Below are positions 5,312-9,278 of a stretch of 9,278 bases of DNA, piece after piece. Position 1 is the stretch's first letter. The number at the start of each line of letters is the position of its first letter. The stretch covers positions 1 to 9,278 of the forward strand of contig JAHHUB010000057.1 in assembly GCA_020024175.1 (NCBI GenBank), read 5' to 3'. Position numbers and translations under genes: made by a program. The stretch comes from Oscillospiraceae bacterium. GTDB lineage: Bacteria > Bacillota > Clostridia > Oscillospirales > Ruminococcaceae. The notes beneath the pieces were generated by a model. It saw only the letters and a list, made by a program, of their open reading frames with translations. It was not told the DNA's origin and made no database searches.

Positions 5312-6094
5312 TTATTTTTTACACAAATTATAGTCTTTTTCAAGTTTTTCTCTGCGTTCTCTTTCCGCCTGGGGAAGTCTTATATAAGCGGGAACCAGTT
5401 CCCCTGCCGAAAGTGCCTCATTTAAACCGTTTTGCCGGATTATTCTTTCGGCAATTTTAGCTATTGATGAGGCTCTGCTATAACGAATTGCCTCAGGTGC
5501 CCCGTAAATATTGCTAAGTTTGTCTTTAAAGTATTCCATACAAAGAACAGTGCCGTCCCCTACAAAGTGAATTTTTCTGTTTTCATATTTTTTTAAAATT
5601 TCATAAAGTTCGTCTAAACTTATGGCACAGTCCTGATGAAGATAACCGATATTCCCATTGGCTGCCTCAAATACAGCGGTGTAAACCTGATTGCATCTGG
5701 CATCCATAACAGAGCAGATTATATTGTCAAAACCTTCCATGTTGTTGGCAAGTCCCTCCAGAGTGGAAATTCCCATACAGGGTTTCCCCATAAATTCATA
5801 AGTCCCTTCAGGATTAGTTTTGGTAAAACTTGTTCCGGCTCCCAAAGCCATGCCTTTTACAGCAGCAATTCCTATTCTGAGTCCGGTAAAAGAACCGGGG
5901 CCTATGGCAGATGCAAATAAATCTATATCGGATATATCTATGTTGCTTTCTTTACACAGGGACTGCACCATTTCCATAATAGTCTGACTGTGGGTAAGTT
6001 TAGTATTTAAAAAATACTCTCCTATTAGGAAATTATTTTCCCATATACAGGCTGTGGCAGCCACTGACGATGAATCAACAGCCAATATCTTCAA
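5312..6094 (-). CDS. tsaB: tRNA t6A synthesis protein TsaB, probable TTG start
   Basis: TsaB is the ASKHA-fold partner of TsaD and TsaE in forming N6-threonylcarbamoyladenosine on ANN-decoding tRNAs. From TTG at 6094 the protein has 260 residues and begins MKILAVDSSS, the usual TsaB start. Other hallmarks are THSQ (34-37), GPGSFTGLRIG (65-75), VMDARCNQVY (129-138) and the C-terminal YIRLPQAERE (237-246). TTG is preferred because AGGGAG (6109-6104) is nine bases upstream, whereas the ATG at 6103 directly abuts that site with no spacing. About 15-18 residues (roughly 88-104) between ALGAG and GKPCMGIST have no counterpart in typical TsaB proteins, which helps explain the length above the usual 220-240. 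The gene overlaps tsaE by 20 bases. No tsaD or rimI is in the window. Confidence 0.93.
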   Translation of the reverse strand: MKILAVDSSSVAATACIWENNFLIGEYFLNTKLTHSQTIMEMVQSLCKESNIDISDIDLFASAIGPGSFTGLRIGIAAVKGMALGAGTSFTKTNPEGTYEFMGKPCMGISTLEGLANNMEGFDNIICSVMDARCNQVYTAVFEAANGNIGYLHQDCAISLDELYEILKKYENRKIHFVGDGTVLCMEYFKDKLSNIYGAPEAIRYSRASSIAKIAERIIRQNGLNEALSAGELVPAYIRLPQAERERREKLEKDYNLCKK

Positions 6095-6521
6095 GCCTAT
6101 CATCTCCCTTTATAGTAATTTTTCTTGAATTTTCCCCTGTTTGACTTATATCCACAAAAATTGTGTTTTCAGGCAGTACATCTTCAATATTTTCGCTCCA
6201 TTCAATGGCTATTACCCCATCCATTTCCAGATAGTCAAAAAAACCGGTGGAATAAAGATCATCATAACCTTCAACTCTGTACATATCAAAATGGTATAAT
6301 GTAAATTTTTTTCCGCCATATTCATTGACCAAAGCAAAGGTGGGGCTTGAAACATCATCAGTAATTTCAAGACCTTTGGCCAAACCTCTGGTAAAAGCGG
6401 TTTTTCCCATTCCCATAGAGCCTTTATAAGCTATTACATCCCCAGAAGTGAGAATTTTACCCAGCTTTTCAGCCAAAGCTTCAGTTTCACTTACAGAGTT
6501 TGTATCAAATATTTTTATCAT
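6075..6521 (-). CDS. tsaE: tRNA t6A synthesis ATPase TsaE
   Basis: TsaE is the small P-loop ATPase that binds TsaB-TsaD and drives the t6A cycle. The 148-residue protein has Walker A GSMGMGKT (34-41), slightly different from the more common GxLGAGKT but with the catalytic lysine and threonine present. It also has SPTF (59-62), HFDMYR (77-82) and IEWSE (106-110). Length is typical. GAGGT lies seven bases before the ATG. It is the first gene of the minus-strand operon and its end overlaps the tsaB start, so the two are probably translationally coupled. An extended -10 promoter lies upstream near 6589-6617. Confidence 0.96.
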   Translation of the reverse strand: MIKIFDTNSVSETEALAEKLGKILTSGDVIAYKGSMGMGKTAFTRGLAKGLEITDDVSSPTFALVNEYGGKKFTLYHFDMYRVEGYDDLYSTGFFDYLEMDGVIAIEWSENIEDVLPENTIFVDISQTGENSRKITIKGDDRLEDIGC

Positions 6522-6588
6522 GTAAAATACCTCTAATATTGCTGAATTTCTATATCAAAAAATATAAATATAATTTATTATACGAATT

Positions 6589-6617
6589 ATTATAACAGAA
6601 AAACAGGATTTTTTCCA
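6589..6617 (-). promoter_or_regulatory. Probable extended -10 promoter of the tsaE operon
   Basis: On the minus strand TGTTATAAT (6597-6589) is an extended -10 with a perfect TATAAT hexamer. TGGAAA (6617-6612) lies 17 bases upstream and matches four of six -35 positions. The leader to tsaE would be about 60 bases. A second TATAAT (6582-6577) has a poorer -35. Confidence 0.6.
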
Positions 6618-6665
6618 CTTTTTTTTCAGAAGTTTGTAAATTTATAAATTGCCAGTAATATTCCC

Positions 6666-6694
6666 TTGATACTGAGGATAGGAAATAGTATAAT
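6666..6694 (+). promoter_or_regulatory. Strong sigma-A-like promoter of the SEDS gene
   Basis: TTGATA (6666-6671) and a perfect TATAAT (6689-6694) are separated by exactly 17 bases. Transcription would start near 6701, giving a leader of about 27 bases that contains the AAGGA ribosome site (6715-6719). This is the best promoter in the window. It diverges from the tsaE promoter across an AT-rich region of about 200 bases. Confidence 0.8.
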
Positions 6695-6727
6695 TAAATA
6701 AAAAATTATTTTACAAGGAAATTAAAC

Positions 6728-7861
6728 ATGAAATTTATTTTTAAAAGCATTGTTAACTATATAAAAGAAACAGATAAGATTTTAATTTTTCTGTGTATGT
6801 GTGCTTCCGCTTACAGTGTTGTACTATTGGCCGGAATTGAAAATTCCGGTATGCTAGCATCATCAAGGCAAATTGTAGTACAAGCCATAGCTGCAGTTGC
6901 AGGACTTATCGCTGCCATTATTCTCTCAAAAATTGACTATAAACTGATGGCAAAATTATGGAAATTTCACTCTGTTATTGCTTACGGGCTGGTTATTCTT
7001 ACTTTTTTCATAGGTATACGTGTCAGCGACTTTGTAGATGACAGAGCATGGCTCCAGCTTCCTTTTGGAATGACACTTCAGCCCTCGGAACTTTTAAAAA
7101 TTTCCTTTATTGTTACATTTGCCTTTCATCTTGAAAAAATTGGCAGTAAACTGAACAATATAAAATATCTTTTGGGAATACTTCTTCATGCACTTATTCC
7201 CATTGCTCTTATTATGAAACAAGGAGACCATGGAACAGCCCTTATTTTTGCATTTATTTTTATGAGTATGCTTTTTGCAGCCGGTTTAAGCTGGAAATAT
7301 ATTATACCGGCAGCACTTTTGGCAGTGTGTTCCCTGCCGATTTTATGGAATATAATCGGCGAAGACAAACAAATGAGAATTATGACAGTTTTTAACCCTA
7401 TGCTTGACCCACAGGGTATAGGCTGGCAGCAAAATATGGGTATGTTGTCCATAGGTTCGGGAGAAATTTGGGGAAAAGGTATATTCTATGGAAATCATCA
7501 CTATGTTTCTGAAATATACAATGACTTTATTTTTGCATTTCTCGGTGAAGCCTTGGGTTTTGTGGGCTGTATGTCAGTTATTATTCTGCTTTCCGCCATA
7601 GTTTTAAAAATTCTTTTTACAGCGTCAAAAAGCAAGGATTTTTTAGGCAAATATATATGTGTAGGTGTTTTTTCAATGTTTGCTTTTCAAATCCTTCTTA
7701 ATATTGGAATGTGTATAAGCACTTTGCCGGTTATCGGAGTAACTCTGCCGTTTTTCTCGGCGGGAGGCACTTCTGTAGTATCATCTTATCTTGGTATAGG
7801 CCTTGCTCTAAGTGTATATACTCACAACAGCGAAAAAGGTATTTTCGGAGAAAAACTGTAA
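6728..7861 (+). CDS. SEDS-family (RodA/FtsW/SpoVE) peptidoglycan polymerase
   Basis: SEDS proteins polymerise lipid II glycan strands in the membrane together with a class B penicillin-binding protein. The 377-residue protein is strongly hydrophobic, with about ten membrane segments as expected. Recognisable motifs are LQPSELLK (117-124), KQGDHGTA (164-171), VSEIYNDFIF (260-269) with the conserved essential aspartate at D266, NIGM (325-328) and PFFSAGGTS (341-349). The usual KQPDLGTA and SYGGSS forms are altered here, though key residues remain. It could act in elongation (RodA), division (FtsW) or as a third paralogue, and the sequence does not settle which. It has a strong promoter and an AAGGA ribosome site, and is followed after 37 bases by the GlmU-like gene. 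No penicillin-binding protein gene is adjacent. Confidence 0.9.
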   Translation: MKFIFKSIVNYIKETDKILIFLCMCASAYSVVLLAGIENSGMLASSRQIVVQAIAAVAGLIAAIILSKIDYKLMAKLWKFHSVIAYGLVILTFFIGIRVSDFVDDRAWLQLPFGMTLQPSELLKISFIVTFAFHLEKIGSKLNNIKYLLGILLHALIPIALIMKQGDHGTALIFAFIFMSMLFAAGLSWKYIIPAALLAVCSLPILWNIIGEDKQMRIMTVFNPMLDPQGIGWQQNMGMLSIGSGEIWGKGIFYGNHHYVSEIYNDFIFAFLGEALGFVGCMSVIILLSAIVLKILFTASKSKDFLGKYICVGVFSMFAFQILLNIGMCISTLPVIGVTLPFFSAGGTSVVSSYLGIGLALSVYTHNSEKGIFGEKL

Positions 7862-7898
7862 TAAAATTCACTACAAATATATTTTCAGGAGGATAAAA

Positions 7899-9155
7899 AT
7901 GTTAAACACAGTTTCTATTATTCTAGCCGCAGAAAACGGAGAAAATTTTAAAAGCAAAAAATCAAAATATCAGCATGAAGTTTTATTTAAACCCATGATA
8001 AACTGGGTTTGTGATGTCTGCAAAGAAGTGGGCATTGAAACAAATTCCGTAGCCATTTCCGACAAAAACGAGGAATTGACAAAACTTATTCCTGAAGGCT
8101 TTGCAGTATTATCAAATCACAGAGCAATTATGGCTTTTGCTGCTCAAAATATGGATAGAGATATTCTTATGATAAAAGGCGATAATATTTTTGCAGACAA
8201 AGAAACATTGGAAAAATCCCATGAACAGCACCAAAGTGAAAATAATGACATAACTTCTGTTATCGTGGATTTTAACGGCAAAGAAGTAAACTGCAATATT
8301 CACTGGCTAAAAACTGGTTACCTTCTTAAAGTACTTGATACTATTCAAAATCTCGGAAATGACAATGACAGCAATCCACTTAATTTACTAAATGATATAG
8401 AAGGTAAAAAAGGTATTTATAAAACACAAAACTCCAACTGTGTCTGCCAGATTCCCGACAGAGCTGCTTTAGTCAGCATCACTGAATTTGCACGACTCTA
8501 TGTGTTGGATAAATTATACAAAGACGGTGTAAATATCCCCTATGACAATGGTGTAATTATCTCCCCCGATGTTAAAATTGGTATGGATACCACTGTTTTG
8601 CCCAATACTATTATTGAAGGCAAAACTACTATTGGTGAAGATTGTGTAATAGGTGAAAATACTCATATTATCAGTTCAACTATCGGAGATGGAAATAAAA
8701 TTTTAAGTTCTTATATAGAAAATTCCATTATTCATAATGAAACTAAAATTGGTCCCTATGTTCATATAAGACCTGATTCCGAAATCCATGATTTTGTAAA
8801 ACTGGGTAACTTTGTGGAAATTAAATCTTCCAGCATAGACAAATACACTTCTGTGGCACATCTCACATATTTAGGTGACAGTAAGTTAGGCAGATTTGTA
8901 AATGTGGGCTGTGGAGTTGTTACTGCAAATTATGACGGTGCAGAAAAACACCATACAATTATAGAGGACAGTGCATTTATTGGCTGCAACACCAACTTTA
9001 TTCCCCCTGTTCATATCGGAAAAGGCAGTGTTATCGGAGCCGGCAGTACCATTGACCAGGATGTAGGGGACTTTGCTCTTGCCCTTGCCAGAAACAAACA
9101 AGTTGTTAAAGAAGATTGGGCTCTCAAAAAAGGAAAGTATAAAAAAGGTTTGTAA
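7899..9155 (+). CDS. GlmU-like protein: intact acetyltransferase domain, eroded uridylyltransferase domain
   Basis: GlmU normally makes UDP-GlcNAc in two steps: acetylation of GlcN-1-P by a C-terminal left-handed beta-helix, and uridylyl transfer by an N-terminal domain. This 418-residue protein has a full C-terminal helix (about 215-400) with the expected acetyltransferase residues: R291, K309, H321 in AHLTYLGD, Y324 and N344 in NYDG. The N-terminal half aligns by eye but has lost key motifs. The LAAGxGTRM loop reads LAAENGENF (9-17), the QLGTGHA segment reads NHRAIMA (73-79), and only GD (94-95) of YGDTPL is kept. It probably lacks uridylyltransferase activity. The ATG at 7899 is chosen for AGGAGG (7887-7892) six bases upstream; an earlier in-frame ATG at 7812 lies inside the SEDS gene. 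It is probably co-transcribed with the SEDS gene. It may be a second GlmU paralogue. Confidence 0.85.
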   Translation: MLNTVSIILAAENGENFKSKKSKYQHEVLFKPMINWVCDVCKEVGIETNSVAISDKNEELTKLIPEGFAVLSNHRAIMAFAAQNMDRDILMIKGDNIFADKETLEKSHEQHQSENNDITSVIVDFNGKEVNCNIHWLKTGYLLKVLDTIQNLGNDNDSNPLNLLNDIEGKKGIYKTQNSNCVCQIPDRAALVSITEFARLYVLDKLYKDGVNIPYDNGVIISPDVKIGMDTTVLPNTIIEGKTTIGEDCVIGENTHIISSTIGDGNKILSSYIENSIIHNETKIGPYVHIRPDSEIHDFVKLGNFVEIKSSSIDKYTSVAHLTYLGDSKLGRFVNVGCGVVTANYDGAEKHHTIIEDSAFIGCNTNFIPPVHIGKGSVIGAGSTIDQDVGDFALALARNKQVVKEDWALKKGKYKKGL

Positions 9156-9160
9156 TTTTT

Positions 9161-9186
9161 AAAAATGCAGGTAAAAATTCATTTTT
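9161..9186 (+). terminator. Weak AT-rich hairpin after the GlmU-like gene
   Basis: AAAAATG (9161-9167) pairs with CATTTTT (9180-9186) around a 12-base loop, five bases after the stop codon. The stem is short and nearly all A-T, so it is a weak terminator candidate. The remaining bases to 9278 are very AT-rich and show no gene. Confidence 0.3.
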
Positions 9187-9278
9187 CTCATTAACTTCAC
9201 TTACATAAATTGTAAAATAATCGATTTAAAGTCCATTTTATTTACTATTTTTTAAAAAACTATTAAAATGTACTATAT

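Noticed and set aside
6831..6849. Perfect 8-bp inverted repeat CCGGAATT-GAA-AATTCCGG early in the SEDS gene
   Set aside because: It lies within well-conserved coding sequence and has no T-run. I see no support for a regulatory role beyond coincidence.
7812..7898. N-terminal extension of the GlmU-like protein starting at 7812
   Set aside because: It overlaps the end of the SEDS gene, is not GlmU-like, and the AGGAGG site points clearly to the ATG at 7899.
1..9278. CRISPR array, tRNA or rRNA genes
   Set aside because: No regularly spaced direct repeats, cloverleaf signatures or rRNA-like stretches were seen.

Overview
The window is AT-rich DNA from a low-GC Gram-positive bacterium, most likely an anaerobic member of the Clostridia. 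The grounds are strong AGGAGG-type ribosome sites, sigma-A-like promoters, a PyrK/PyrD(B) type dihydroorotate dehydrogenase, and clostridial-looking TsaB, RpiB and SEDS proteins. I cannot name a species from sequence alone.

Positions 1-1984 look accessory. A GC-rich run of short inverted repeats (1-120) precedes a promoter and a HIT-family nucleotide hydrolase gene (179-643). A GC-richer gene-poor stretch (644-986) follows, with two long hairpins and a possible remnant of a small minus-strand ORF. Next comes a stand-alone AAA/ABC-like ATPase of the predicted-ATPase COG3910 type (987-1697). The gap after it holds a strong terminator and, on the minus strand, what looks like a complete gene for a small RNA of about 115 nt: a -10 box, a 5' hairpin, a C-rich single-stranded segment matching an anti-Shine-Dalgarno sequence, and a terminator with a U-rich tail. 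A short match to an IS6-family insertion sequence end lies just upstream of its promoter.

Positions 1985-6521 are a compact minus-strand housekeeping operon, transcribed tsaE-tsaB-rpiB-upp-pyrK-pyrD-ruvX. It joins tRNA t6A synthesis (TsaE, TsaB), the pentose phosphate pathway (RpiB), pyrimidine salvage (Upp), pyrimidine synthesis (PyrK, PyrD) and the RuvX/YqgF nuclease. A terminator-like hairpin between upp and pyrK leaves almost no room for a new promoter, so pyrKD expression probably depends on read-through. Three start sites need care: ruvX appears to start at ATT, tsaB at TTG, and pyrD at the second possible codon.

A divergent promoter region (6522-6727) separates this operon from a plus-strand pair for the cell envelope: a SEDS (RodA/FtsW) polymerase and a GlmU-like protein. 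The GlmU-like protein keeps a full acetyltransferase domain, but its uridylyltransferase motifs are eroded. It is the most unusual protein in the window. The most interesting non-protein feature is the candidate small RNA at 1698-1815.
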